A DNA stretch of 32,408 bases from Candidatus Omnitrophota bacterium (GTDB lineage Bacteria > Omnitrophota > Gorgyraeia > Zapsychrales > Zapsychraceae). This document shows positions 9,094-17,537 of the stretch, in pieces. Where the stretch lies: the NCBI GenBank assembly GCA_016214285.1, contig JACROV010000058.1, positions 1-32,408 on the forward strand, in the 5' to 3' direction. The notes beneath the pieces are model-generated. The model had not been told where the DNA came from, searched no databases, and saw only the letters and a list, made by a program, of their open reading frames with translations. How positions within the stretch are numbered: position 1 is the first letter of the stretch; each line of letters begins with the position of its first letter. The position numbers and the translations under genes were made by a program.

Positions 9094-9675
9094 ATGATGA
9101 ATTATTTTCGTTTTGCCGCGTTTTTTGTGATCTTGGTTTTTATTTCGGGATGCGCGTGGCTCGGTCTTTCTAAAAATGTCGTCGGAAATGAGAATGCCCT
9201 CGGCAAGCGGGAAACCGCGAGCGCGGATTCTTTTGTCAAGACGGGCAAGGTCGTTGACGCCGAGCGGCTGAAAAAAGGCGGCAAGGTGCTCGTTGTCCCT
9301 TTTCTGGTGGGAGCCAATGTCGCCGCCGATGAGCGCTCTGATAAGATCGCCCTGATGATCGTTAGTGGTATCGCCGATGAACTAAAAGGAAGCCATTTTC
9401 AGATCCTCAATGAAGCGAACGCGCACGAAGCGGAGTTGATCATTACGGGACATGTGACCGGAACAGGAAAGCCGTCCAAATGGAGCCGATGGCCTTTACA
9501 GACATCGCAAAATGCTGTCAACGTTGAAGGGCGCATGGTGGACGCGGCATCCAAATCGGCCGTCCTTGTTTTTACGCACAGCGCGCGTTCATCAGCGCGG
9601 GAAAAAGATCATGCACGATTGGGTTATGACATCGGGAAAGATATCGGCCGGTATATCCGTTCCGCTGAGAATTGA
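9094..9675 (+). CDS. Hypothetical lipoprotein
   Basis: About 193 residues from ATG 9094 (9097 is a second ATG). The frame is open upstream, but this start puts a standard lipoprotein signal at the N-terminus: MMNYFRF, a hydrophobic AAFFVILVFI, then lipobox FISGC. The mature part contains VLVVPFLVGANVAADERSDKIALMIVSGIADEL and a series of VTGTG / VEGRMVDA beta segments, suggesting an outer-membrane-associated protein that resembles small periplasmic lipoproteins of the CsgG/GNA1162 sort. That similarity is only suggestive. The stop at 9675 is followed by hldD after 12 bases. Confidence 0.75.
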   Translation: MMNYFRFAAFFVILVFISGCAWLGLSKNVVGNENALGKRETASADSFVKTGKVVDAERLKKGGKVLVVPFLVGANVAADERSDKIALMIVSGIADELKGSHFQILNEANAHEAELIITGHVTGTGKPSKWSRWPLQTSQNAVNVEGRMVDAASKSAVLVFTHSARSSAREKDHARLGYDIGKDIGRYIRSAEN

Positions 9676-9687
9676 GGAGTCGTTGAG

Positions 9688-10650
9688 GTGATCGTTGTCA
9701 CCGGCGCTGCCGGTTTTATCGGAAGCTGCATCGTAGCCGGGCTCAATGAACGCGGCCGGGAAGATTTGATTCTTGTCGATGAACTTGATGAAGTCAAAAA
9801 GAAAAATCTCCAGAACAAGAAATACCGGCAGTATTACGACAAAAAGGATTTTCTTGACCTGATCCTGCGGGATCAGGTCAAAGAACGGCCCGAAGCTATC
9901 ATCCACATGGGTGCCTGCAGTTCGACGACGCTGCAGGACGCGCGATATTTTAAAGAGAATAATCTGGAATACACCCGTTTTTTGGCTCAGTGGGCGCTGG
10001 AACACGATATCCGTTTTATTTACGCCAGTTCCGCCGCGACCTATGGCGACGGATCCGTTGGGTATAAAGACGATGAGGCCACGATCCGGCGTTGCAAACC
10101 ATTGAACCTTTACGGGCAGTCCAAGCAGGATTTCGATCTGTGGGTCCTGGAACAAGGTTTGCAAGATAAAGTGGTCGGATTGAAATTTTTTAATGTTTTC
10201 GGGCCCAATGAATACCATAAAGAGGATATGCGCAGCGTCGTGGCCAAGGCGTACCAGCGCGTGGCCGAAGAAGGAAAGATCAGTCTTTTTAAATCTTGCC
10301 GGAAAGATTACAAGGATGGCCAGCAGAAAAGGGATTTCATTTACGTGAAGGATGCCGTGGATATCGTCCTGTTCTTTCTCGATCATCCGAAGGTCAATGG
10401 GATTTTCAACGTGGGAACAGGGAAGGCATCCACATGGAATGAACTGGCCGGCGCGCTATTCGCCGCCGTCGGCAAGAAATCGAGCATCCAATATGTCGCA
10501 ATGCCGGCGGGTCTGGAAAAGCGTTACCAGTATTTTACGCAGGCAGACATGGCCAAATTGCGAAAAAGCGGATACACGAAAGCTTTTACACCGTTGAAAG
10601 AAGCTGTCGCGGATTACGTCCGGTATTTAAAAGAGCACCGGTATTGGTGA
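9688..10650 (+). CDS. hldD: ADP-L-glycero-D-manno-heptose-6-epimerase
   Basis: 320 residues, starting at a GTG (9688) preceded by GAGGAG; the N-terminal VVTGAAGFIGS is the NAD(P)-binding glycine motif, which fixes the start. It converts ADP-D-glycero- to ADP-L-glycero-manno-heptose for the LPS inner core. Extended-SDR features: IHMGACSSTT, YASSAATYGDG, catalytic YGQSK (Tyr-xxx-Lys), FNVFGPNEYHKEDMRSV, KRDFIYVKDAV, and FNVGTGKASTWNELA, all characteristic of RfaD/HldD. It supports an LPS-bearing Gram-negative envelope. Confidence 0.93.
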   Translation: MIVVTGAAGFIGSCIVAGLNERGREDLILVDELDEVKKKNLQNKKYRQYYDKKDFLDLILRDQVKERPEAIIHMGACSSTTLQDARYFKENNLEYTRFLAQWALEHDIRFIYASSAATYGDGSVGYKDDEATIRRCKPLNLYGQSKQDFDLWVLEQGLQDKVVGLKFFNVFGPNEYHKEDMRSVVAKAYQRVAEEGKISLFKSCRKDYKDGQQKRDFIYVKDAVDIVLFFLDHPKVNGIFNVGTGKASTWNELAGALFAAVGKKSSIQYVAMPAGLEKRYQYFTQADMAKLRKSGYTKAFTPLKEAVADYVRYLKEHRYW

Positions 10651-10715
10651 GCATGATGAAGCGCGGACTGTGAAGGTTCCAGAAGGATAAAAATCAAGGA
10701 TGAGGAAACCCCGGA

Positions 10716-11789
10716 ATGCTTAGCTGCATATTGATACTTACGGCGGTCGCGTTACTAGTCAGTGGGGTGATTTTTGTCATCACCGGCTGGTCGGGATCTC
10801 CCGACGATGCCGTTGTCGCCATTGCCGATCTGGAAGAGTTCAAGGCATGGACCAGCGCGCCTTCTTACGAGGAAAAGGTCGCTTTGGAATCGATCCCCGA
10901 AAGTCCTCCCGCCGCCCCTGTCGCGCAAAAACAGGAAATTTTCAAAGGATACCCGGAAAAGCTTGCCGATCTGGAAATCCAACTGCACGCCCTGGAGGAA
11001 ACAATGGCGGGAAAGGCGGCCGTGGACCAGGACAAGATCACCCGGTTGGCGTATGAAAATAATAAATTAAAGAAACAGGCGCAAGAGCGTGAAGCTGAGT
11101 TCAGCCGGCTGACCGTTGAGATCGAGGCCGCCAGGAAGGCTTATGAACATCTGCTGGCGCAAGAAGGTTCAAAGGCCGAAGATTTTCAAAAGAACATCGC
11201 GCGGCTGGCGCAGGAAAAAGAGGCGTTATTGCTTAAGAAGGATCGGGAGAGTATTTCTAAAGTGAGCGAACTGGAGGCGGAGCTTGCCGCCGCACGGCAG
11301 GCGGATGCCGACCGGCAAGCGCAGTTTAACGATACCTTAACGCGGCTGAAGGCTGAAAATCAAAGTTTGCTGGAGCAAGGCCAGGAAAGCCAGAAGCAGG
11401 CCGATCGTTTACGGGGCAATATCGAGCTGATGCAGAAGATCAATAATCAAAAATTGAACGAGGCCAATGAGGCGATGCATCGGCTTGAGATACAAAGAAG
11501 CGAAGGCGACCGGATCCGGCAGGAGCTATGGGACAAACAGCTTTCCCAGGCGCTCGCTGAGGTGGGCGAGTTCAAAAAAGAGCGGGAGCAGTTGTTGCAA
11601 GCGCACGACGGCCTGGAACGCGATTTCACGAAGATCAAAGATATGAACACTTATTTGCTGGAAAAGGAAAAATTATTGCAGTATGAGTTGACCAAAGAAC
11701 GTGCCCAATCGCTGGGCCTGGAGAGGATCTGCGAAGATTTCAAGATCCAGATCGATGAGATGGCAAAATCCGGCGCTACAAACTGGTAA
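10716..11789 (+). CDS. Membrane-anchored coiled-coil protein of unknown function
   Basis: 357 residues. Residues of about 1-25 are one hydrophobic helix (MLSCILILTAVALLVSGVIF) with no clear cleavage site. Residues 75-350 are almost entirely charged heptad-like sequence rich in E, K, Q, R, A and L, typical of a long coiled coil; there is no recognised enzymatic domain. It may be a scaffold at the inner membrane. It lies 65 bases after hldD and 25 bases before the lipoprotein gene 11815-12354. Confidence 0.7.
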   Translation: MLSCILILTAVALLVSGVIFVITGWSGSPDDAVVAIADLEEFKAWTSAPSYEEKVALESIPESPPAAPVAQKQEIFKGYPEKLADLEIQLHALEETMAGKAAVDQDKITRLAYENNKLKKQAQEREAEFSRLTVEIEAARKAYEHLLAQEGSKAEDFQKNIARLAQEKEALLLKKDRESISKVSELEAELAAARQADADRQAQFNDTLTRLKAENQSLLEQGQESQKQADRLRGNIELMQKINNQKLNEANEAMHRLEIQRSEGDRIRQELWDKQLSQALAEVGEFKKEREQLLQAHDGLERDFTKIKDMNTYLLEKEKLLQYELTKERAQSLGLERICEDFKIQIDEMAKSGATNW

Positions 11790-11795
11790 CCTTCT

Positions 11796-11803
11796 GATAT
11801 AAT
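11796..11803 (+). promoter_or_regulatory. Extended -10 element just before the second lipoprotein gene
   Basis: TG-A-TATAAT (TATAAT at 11798-11803) is an extended -10 box without a clear -35. The ATG at 11815 lies 11 bases downstream, so the mRNA would have a leader of only about 5 bases. No ribosome-binding site is present. Confidence 0.45.
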
Positions 11804-11814
11804 ACCCTCCATCT

Positions 11815-12354
11815 ATGTTTCGATTGATCAATTATTTTTTTCTGGGATGTCTGTTTTTGTTGGTCTCGGGTTGCGCCCAGATAACGGAAACAGCGAAAAA
11901 GGTCTGGGGTTCATCCACCTCGGCCCTGGAACGTGCCCGTACGGATGCCTTGAGCAAGACCTATACGTGCAGTTTTACGGAGTGTTATGATGCGGTTCTG
12001 GGCCTGGCGCGCACCGAAGAAGAGCAGGAAGCCAAGGCAAAGCGGGAAGAAGAAGCAAAAAAAGAGGCTGACGCGGGGAAAGCGCTTGAGACCGGGCAGG
12101 AACTCGCGCCGGAACAGAAACCCGTCGCGGATGGAAAATTCTTTGATGTCTTTTTAAAAGACTCTCGCCAAAAGCATATCGTAGTGATCGGAATAGCCGG
12201 CAATGTGGACACGACAGAGGTCGGCATATTTTTCAAGGAAGCCGGCCCGTCCGTGGTCAAGATTGAGATATCTTCCCTGAGCAGCACGGCCAAAAGAAGG
12301 GTAGCCCGAGCCGTTTTCGAGGCACTGGACAAACGTTTCTCCCCGGCATCGTAG
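11815..12354 (+). CDS. Hypothetical lipoprotein
   Basis: 179 residues. N-terminus MFRLINYFFLGCLFLLVSGC is a lipoprotein signal with lipobox LVSGC at Cys20. The mature part has a charged Glu/Lys/Ala helix (about residues 66-100) followed by an alpha/beta C-terminus (FDVFLKDSRQKHIVVIGI, VGIFFKEAGPSVVKIEISSL). No family recognised with confidence. The gene sits between the coiled-coil gene and pyruvate kinase, with its own extended -10 box. Confidence 0.75.
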   Translation: MFRLINYFFLGCLFLLVSGCAQITETAKKVWGSSTSALERARTDALSKTYTCSFTECYDAVLGLARTEEEQEAKAKREEEAKKEADAGKALETGQELAPEQKPVADGKFFDVFLKDSRQKHIVVIGIAGNVDTTEVGIFFKEAGPSVVKIEISSLSSTAKRRVARAVFEALDKRFSPAS

Positions 12355-12388
12355 CTTTTGCAGTATGGGTGCCCGATAAGCAGCAGGT

Positions 12389-13423
12389 ATGAGTCGATAT
12401 ACAAAAATCATTGGTACCCTGGGTCCTGCCAGTTCATCCGAAGAAATGATCACCAAGATGGCCTCCCGGGGGATGGATGTGGCCCGCCTGAATTTCTCCC
12501 ACGGTACCCATGCCCAGCACCAGGCCATGATTGATCTGGTGCGCAAAGTTAATCGGAAAAGAAATTCTCGCGTCACGATCTTGCAGGACCTGGAAGGCTA
12601 TCGTATCAGGATCGGGCATTTCAAGAAGAAAGTTCTTTTACAAAAAAATGAGACCTGGTATATGTCCGCTGATCCCATCCTGACGGAGGAACATATTCCG
12701 TTTGATTTCTCGGAGGATGTGCGCTCCATTGAGAAAGGTTCCTCGGTTTTTATCGATGACGGAAAGCTGCAGTTAAGGGCCGTCGGCTATAGCGGAAAAC
12801 GACTAAAATTAAAGGTCATTCAGGGAGGCCCATTAACGGAGCGAAAAGGGGTCAATATTCCCGACCAGAGATTGCAGTCCAATATTTTAACGCAAAAGGA
12901 CCGGCAGGATATCGAATTTGGCATCAAAAACCGGGTTGAAAAGATCGCGCAGTCGTTTGTCCGCAACAAAAAAGATATTTTACATATTGTCGATATGGTC
13001 AAGCCGCGATTGCCCGATTGCAAGATCATTGCCAAGATCGAAGGCCCGCAAGGGGTGCGTAATATTGAGAGCATTATCGACGTCTGTGACGGGATCATGG
13101 TGGCCCGGGGAGATCTGGGGGTATCTTTCCCGATCTACAAAGTTCCCGTCCTGCAGAAATATCTTATTCATCATTGCAACCGGAGAAAAAAGCTCTCGAT
13201 CACCGCGACCCAAATGTTAGATAGCATGATGGAGCAGGGGCGCCCGACGCGCGCGGAGGTTTCGGATGTGGCGAACGCGATCCTGGACGGTTCCGATTAT
13301 GTGATGCTCTCCGGCGAAACGGCCGTCGGCAAATACCCCTCGCGCTGCATCAAGATGATGAGCCAGATCATCGAATATACGGAACATTACCGGGATATCC
13401 GTTTCGGGGAGATCTCCTTATGA
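12389..13423 (+). CDS. pyk: Pyruvate kinase, short form lacking the C-terminal regulatory domain
   Basis: 344 residues; typical pyruvate kinases are about 470. It transfers phosphate from PEP to ADP. Visible: [23 protein letters not shown], the B-domain segment (about 72-165), IIAKIEG with the catalytic lysine, MVARGDLGV for the divalent metal, and the [10 protein letters not shown] loop; then [26 protein letters not shown]. The sequence stops right after the barrel, so the allosteric C-domain is missing and the enzyme is probably not regulated by the usual sugar-phosphate effectors. The common TKGPEIR segment is replaced by QDLEGYRIR. The end overlaps the PadR start by 4 bp (ATGA). Confidence 0.9.
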   Translation: MSRYTKIIGTLGPASSSEEMITKMASRGMDVARLNFSHGTHAQHQAMIDLVRKVNRKRNSRVTILQDLEGYRIRIGHFKKKVLLQKNETWYMSADPILTEEHIPFDFSEDVRSIEKGSSVFIDDGKLQLRAVGYSGKRLKLKVIQGGPLTERKGVNIPDQRLQSNILTQKDRQDIEFGIKNRVEKIAQSFVRNKKDILHIVDMVKPRLPDCKIIAKIEGPQGVRNIESIIDVCDGIMVARGDLGVSFPIYKVPVLQKYLIHHCNRRKKLSITATQMLDSMMEQGRPTRAEVSDVANAILDGSDYVMLSGETAVGKYPSRCIKMMSQIIEYTEHYRDIRFGEISL

Positions 13424-13959
13424 TCGGACATGAATTATTATTTCTGGGTTTATTGAAGGATGGCCCCAAACACGGCTACGAGATCAAGCGCCTTATCGAA
13501 GAAGAACTCTTTCCCTTTGTCGGTCTCAAGATCAAATCCATTTATTATCCGTTAAAGAAGATGGAGAAGCTCGGCCTGATCAAAAAAGATGTGGGCAGGG
13601 AAGGCCGCTGGCCGGAGAAATACGTCTACAGCCTGACCCCCAAGGGGGAGAAGATCTTTGACCATCTTATTACGGAAAGCTTTTTGACCATTGAGCGGCC
13701 ATATTTTAACATCGATCTGTCGCTTTATTTCCTGCCCTATGTAGAAAAAAAAATCGCCAAGCGGCAGTTGCGCGGACGAATTCTTTTCTTAAGACGGATT
13801 CGGCGTGACCTCCAGGGGCTTCAAAAGACAATGAAGACCTCCTCCTCCCAAAGGGGGCCTAACGGCCAGAAGCACGTCACTGTCATCCTGGATCACGATT
13901 TGGACCTGGTCGAGGCCGAAATCCGCTCTATCGGCCGGCTTATGGAAACGCTTCTTTAA
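13420..13959 (+). CDS. PadR-family transcriptional regulator
   Basis: 179 residues. The N-terminal winged helix carries the PadR pattern [20 protein letters not shown] and [16 protein letters not shown], followed by [11 protein letters not shown]. The C-terminal part is helical, as expected for the dimerisation domain. PadR proteins repress detoxification or secondary-metabolite genes and often their own locus. It is coupled to pyk by overlap, but the next promoter (14021-14048) with a perfect palindrome is the natural candidate target. A short palindromic element encoding [10 protein letters not shown] is inserted near residue 142. Confidence 0.9.
   Translation: MIGHELLFLGLLKDGPKHGYEIKRLIEEELFPFVGLKIKSIYYPLKKMEKLGLIKKDVGREGRWPEKYVYSLTPKGEKIFDHLITESFLTIERPYFNIDLSLYFLPYVEKKIAKRQLRGRILFLRRIRRDLQGLQKTMKTSSSQRGPNGQKHVTVILDHDLDLVEAEIRSIGRLMETLL
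13840..13867 (+). repeat. In-frame palindromic element in padR (CCCCC/GGGGG family, inverted copy)
   Basis: CTCCTCCCAAAGGGGG followed by CCTAACGGCC matches the reverse complement of the copies in the ligase and reductase genes (shared GGGGG-x-CCTA-x-x-GGCC). It adds Ser/Gly/Gln-rich residues to the C-terminal region without breaking the frame. Confidence 0.5.
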
Positions 13960-14020
13960 ATACCTTTTTTTCTGTATCCTGTTGTCCCCCGTAGTTATCC
14001 AATAAAATTCAATAAAATCC

Positions 14021-14071
14021 TTGACATATTCAGGTATTTTACTAAAATCAGACTAGTAAAATTTTACTAGT
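14021..14071 (+). promoter_or_regulatory. Promoter overlapped by a perfect 20-bp palindromic operator
   Basis: TTGACA (14021-14026), a 16-base spacer and TAAAAT (14043-14048). Immediately after lies the perfect palindrome 14052-14071 (ACTAGTAAAA and its mirror TTTTACTAGT) across the expected start of transcription. A half-site TTTTACTA also occurs at 14037-14044 overlapping the -10 box. A dimeric repressor bound here would block the promoter of the gene run starting at 14094; the adjacent PadR protein is the obvious candidate. The rest of 13960-14093 holds no gene. Confidence 0.75.
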
Positions 14072-14093
14072 TGGGGGTACTTAGAGGGATTTT

Positions 14094-15653
14094 ATGGACA
14101 TCAGGAAAATTTTAAACAATACGGTGAAGAAATTTTCGGAAAAACCGGCGATCATTTTCAAGGGCGAAGCCATTTCATTTGCCCAATTACGGGAAACGTC
14201 TTTGCGCTTGGCGAACGTGCTAGCCGCCAATGGCGCCCAAAAGGGTGACAAGATCGCCATCTATCTTCCCAACTGCCCTGAATATGTTTATAGTTATCTT
14301 GCCTGTTTTTACCTGGGATGCGTGGGAGTGCCGCTGGATTTCATGCTGAAAACGGACGAATTGACATCCTGTCTCGAACATTCCGAAACCAAGATCCTCA
14401 TCGCCAGCCAGCAAAACGACGTTTCCTTCGAACAGATCCAAAAAGCGGTCCCGGCACTCCAGAAGATTATTCTTTGTCGGGGAGAATCCGTTTCAGGCAA
14501 CGTGGTTCGTTATGAAGATGCGATTGTCCCCACCGCGGTCGATTTATCCGAAGTAAAAATAAACGACAGCGATCCGGCGCTGATTATGTACACCTCGGGA
14601 ACGACCGGGAAGCCAAAAGGGATCCTCCTGAATTACAAACATCTGGACGGTTCGCCAGAGGCCATGAAACATTTTGTCGACTTGACCGACAAGGACGTGA
14701 AATTAGCCGCCATTCCACTAAGTCATATCGGCGGCTTTATTTATATCCAGAACTGTGTCCATTTTGGCATTACCGTGGTGCTGATGGAGCGGTTCAGCCC
14801 GTATGAGTTTCTCGAGAATATCACGAAATATCGGGTAACCTGTTTTCATATCGTGCCGGCGATGTACACGGCCATTCTTACGCTCAAGCAGATCGATAAA
14901 TTTGACCTCGCGTCCTTGCGCTGGGTCGTTGTTTTCGGCGCGCCGAGCTCGCCAGAGATCATGAGCCGATTTCACCAGTATTGTCCCAATGCCAGGTTGC
15001 TTAACGGCTGGGGCATGACGGAAACCTGTCCGCCTAATACAGTCACACCTTTGGGCAGCACTAATATTGCCAGCGTCGGCAAACCTGCCCCTAATTGCGA
15101 GATCAGGATTTTTGATGAAGATAACCGTGAGCTTCCTCCCGCAGGCCATAGGTCCCCCGAGGGGGAGAGCCTATCGGCAGTTGGAGAGATCGGTGAGGTT
15201 GCGATTCGCGGCTGGATCGTGATGGAGGGGTATTATAAAGATCCGGAGGCGACCGCCGCGCTCAAACGTAACGGCTGGCTGTATACCGGCGATCTGGGGC
15301 GTTTTGACAAGGAAGGATTCCTTTATATCGTCGGGCGCAAGAAAGAGATGATCAAAGTCGCCGGCCAGATCGTCTACGCTCCCGAAGTGGAAGCGGCTCT
15401 GCAGAAACATGAAGCGGTCGCTGAAGTCGCCGTGATCGGTGCGCCTGATTCACTGCGCGGCGAGACGGTCAAGGCGTTTGTCGTTTTGCGCGAAAGCGCC
15501 AAAACGACTCCCGAGGATTTGCGGTATTTTGCCCGTGAGCACCTGGCACACTTTAAAGTGCCGCAATCGGTCGAAATACGTTCGACGTTACCTAAAAACA
15601 GGACAGGAAAAATAGATAAAGAGTTGTTGAAAAGCGAAGTATTAATTAAGTAG
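14094..15653 (+). CDS. Acyl/aryl-CoA ligase (AMP-forming, ANL superfamily)
   Basis: 519 residues. It activates a carboxylic acid as the adenylate and passes it to CoA or possibly to a carrier protein. Motifs: P-loop MYTSGTTGKPKGI, GWGMTET, YTGDLGRFDKEGFLYIVGRKKEMIKVAG (hinge), and the C-terminal lysine in KNRTGKIDK. The best general match is the medium/long-chain or aromatic acid ligases; substrate cannot be read. It is first in the run after the operator, so in the polyketide context it may supply the starter unit. A short insert HRSPEGESLSAVG (about residues 350-362) is encoded by a palindromic element. The phosphorylase gene starts 12 bases downstream behind an AAAGGA site. Confidence 0.9.
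   Translation: MDIRKILNNTVKKFSEKPAIIFKGEAISFAQLRETSLRLANVLAANGAQKGDKIAIYLPNCPEYVYSYLACFYLGCVGVPLDFMLKTDELTSCLEHSETKILIASQQNDVSFEQIQKAVPALQKIILCRGESVSGNVVRYEDAIVPTAVDLSEVKINDSDPALIMYTSGTTGKPKGILLNYKHLDGSPEAMKHFVDLTDKDVKLAAIPLSHIGGFIYIQNCVHFGITVVLMERFSPYEFLENITKYRVTCFHIVPAMYTAILTLKQIDKFDLASLRWVVVFGAPSSPEIMSRFHQYCPNARLLNGWGMTETCPPNTVTPLGSTNIASVGKPAPNCEIRIFDEDNRELPPAGHRSPEGESLSAVGEIGEVAIRGWIVMEGYYKDPEATAALKRNGWLYTGDLGRFDKEGFLYIVGRKKEMIKVAGQIVYAPEVEAALQKHEAVAEVAVIGAPDSLRGETVKAFVVLRESAKTTPEDLRYFAREHLAHFKVPQSVEIRSTLPKNRTGKIDKELLKSEVLIK
15142..15179 (+). repeat. In-frame palindromic element in the ligase gene
   Basis: CCCCC (15154-15158) and GGGGG (15161-15165) pair over a 2-base loop; outer ATAGG and CCTAT arms also pair across short internal loops. 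It ends AGCCTATCGGC, the signature shared with the copy at 23110-23163. It encodes the extra residues HRSPEGESLSA in a surface region between conserved ANL motifs. Confidence 0.65.
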
Positions 15654-15665
15654 AAAGGAAAAATA

Positions 15666-16451
15666 ATGACTACAATGCGCAAAGAAGTTCACATGACCGG
15701 GCAAGATCTGATGAACATGGTGCAGCTGCGTCCGAAAGATGTCGGGAAATACGCTCTTGTCCCGGGACCGAAAGAAAGAGCGGATGCCATCGTCAAGAAG
15801 ATGAAGAATCCGGTCAAAAATTTCACTTTTATGGAATACACGATGTATACGGGGCGGTATGACGGAATTCCTCTAACCACGATCAACGGCGGGCGTTTCG
15901 CCGCGGATACGGCCATCACGACGGAAATTTTGTGCAACGCGCAGGTCAAAGCGATGATCCGCGTCGGAAGCTGCGGGGCTTTGCGGGAGGATATCAAGGT
16001 CGGGGACCTGGTCATTGCCACGACCGCGCTCAAGGGCGAGGGCGTCACGCAGTATTATGTGGACAAGAATTTTGTGCCGACCGCTGACGCGCAGCTTACG
16101 CGCGGGTTGACGGAGGTCACGCAAAAAGCGCTGAAATCTCCGTTGGCCTTGGGCCGCAAGGTGCACGCGGGTTGCTGCTGGACGACGGATTGTATCTTGA
16201 AGGAAACCCGGGAAAATGTCGGCAAGGCGGTCGACCAGGGCGCGATCGCCGTGGATATGGTCACGGCGGCATTCTTGACGATCTGCCAGAACTATAAGAT
16301 CCCCGCGGCGGTTCTGATGGCGGTCAGCGATAACGTCATCACCGGCGAGATGGGATTCCTTAATCCCGGCTATTACATGGCCGAGGGGTCGATCGTGGAC
16401 ATCGCTCTTTCACTTATCAAGGAATTGGAGTTATCTCAAAAGACGGCATGA
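15666..16451 (+). CDS. Nucleoside phosphorylase (PNP/UDP family)
   Basis: 261 residues. Family signs are the phosphate-binding LVPGPKERAD, the central RVGSCGAL and the late AVDMVTAAFL segment, which corresponds to the ribose/base-binding E-M-E region but with D and V in place of the usual glutamates. It would cleave a (deoxy)nucleoside with phosphate, giving a sugar-1-phosphate. Next to an MtnA-like isomerase and a class II aldolase, the likely substrate is 5'-deoxyadenosine or methylthioadenosine. This is context inference; uridine- or purine-type specificity cannot be excluded. It overlaps the next gene by 4 bp (ATGA). Confidence 0.85.
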   Translation: MTTMRKEVHMTGQDLMNMVQLRPKDVGKYALVPGPKERADAIVKKMKNPVKNFTFMEYTMYTGRYDGIPLTTINGGRFAADTAITTEILCNAQVKAMIRVGSCGALREDIKVGDLVIATTALKGEGVTQYYVDKNFVPTADAQLTRGLTEVTQKALKSPLALGRKVHAGCCWTTDCILKETRENVGKAVDQGAIAVDMVTAAFLTICQNYKIPAAVLMAVSDNVITGEMGFLNPGYYMAEGSIVDIALSLIKELELSQKTA

Positions 16452-17536
16452 ACAAGCGCGATACCACCAACGTCGATATAAAGGAATCGCCGCTTTTTTG
16501 GCCGGCCAGGCTCAAGGGCGGCGTCCTTTTGGTGCTGGATGAAACATTGATCCCGCAGAAACTGCATTACATCAAGGTCAAGAATGCGAAGCAGTCCGTT
16601 GATGTCATCCGGCAGATGAAGACCCGGGCCTTCGGGCAATTTCTGGTCGTGATGCAGACGTTTTTGCTGGAAATCCATAATGTAGGGACAGGGTTAGAAC
16701 CTGTCCCTACAGGCGTGTTGTTAAACAAAATCAAAAAAACCGCCGACGCGTTGAACAAAAGCCGCCCGACGTTTCCCTTTGAAGAGGTCACATCGCTCGT
16801 CGTCAGATGGGCACAACAGGCCATTGATCAAAATATAGACATCCGGGTATTTGTCCCCAAATGCATTAATGGATATCTTCAAGGCATCCGCGCCCGGCGG
16901 TTGGAGCGGGTGCGCTAGATCGCTGATGTCCTTAAAGACGGGGACAGCGTTTTGACGCACTGCAACGTCAGCGGCGAATTGGCCATGGCCGCGTATCTGG
17001 CGAAGCAGCAAAACAAACACGTCCATTTCTTCGCCACCGAAACGCGGCCTTACTTTCAGGGTTCAAAACTGACGGCCTGGGAATTGCGGCGTATGGGCGC
17101 CGATGTGACGCTTATCGCCGATAATGCGGTCGGGTCGGTTATGGCGGATAAGCTGATCAATAAAGTGATCGTCGGCTCCGATCGTTCCTGCGCCAACGGG
17201 GATTTTGCCAACAAGATCGGGACATACCAGATCGCGGTTCTGGCAAACGAATTTCAAATTCCTTTTTACGTGCTGACCCAGCCGTCGGATAAAATTAAAA
17301 CGGGTAAGGATATTCCGGTCGAGATCCGTAATCCGCAGGAATTATTGACCTATTTGAAGAAAAAAATTGTCAGTGGTGTGGTGTCGGGTTTTTATCCCGG
17401 ATTTGACGTCGTGCCGCATGAATTGGTGACGGAGGCTATTGCTCTTGATGTTCGTGCTTCGCTGAAACCTTTTCACGTTTCAGCTACGCAGAACTATTCT
17501 ACGAAGCCTCCAAACGAAAGTTTTGAGGCGAAGTAG
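16448..17536 (+). pseudogene. MtnA/eIF2B-like sugar-1-phosphate isomerase with an in-frame TAG stop
   Basis: Two open stretches (16448-16918 and 16919-17536) share one frame and are separated only by a TAG at 16916-16918. Joined, they give about 362 residues, the normal length for methylthioribose-1-phosphate isomerase: LHYIKVKNAKQ, then after the stop VLTHCNVSGELAMAAY (catalytic Cys in THCN), FFATETRPYFQGSKLTAWEL, VGSDRSCANGDFANKIGTY (Asp in GSDR) and FYVLTQPS. Function: aldose-1-phosphate to ketose-1-phosphate. Either the gene is broken, the TAG is read through, or the base is an assembly error (CAG, AAG or GAG to TAG). TAG is used as a normal stop by other genes here. A TTG at 16952 could restart the C-terminal half. 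A palindrome is inserted at 16682-16710. Confidence 0.85.
16682..16710 (+). repeat. In-frame palindrome inside the isomerase gene (GTAGGG...CCCTAC family)
   Basis: GTAGGGACAGG (16682-16692) pairs with CCTGTCCCTAC (16700-16710), with a further TT/AA pairing inside. It adds VGTGLEPVPT within the N-terminal half of the isomerase, where MtnA homologues have no such loop. The same frame and family occur in the dehydrogenase gene at 19446-19473. Confidence 0.75.
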
Positions 17537-17537
17537 A

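Noticed and set aside
9592-10386. 264-codon minus-strand frame opposite hldD
   Set aside because: hldD has full family motifs across this region; the reverse frame shows none.
16448-17536. TAG as a reassigned sense codon
   Set aside because: Other genes here (ligase, radical SAM, 11815-12354) end at TAG in sensible places, so general reassignment is not supported.
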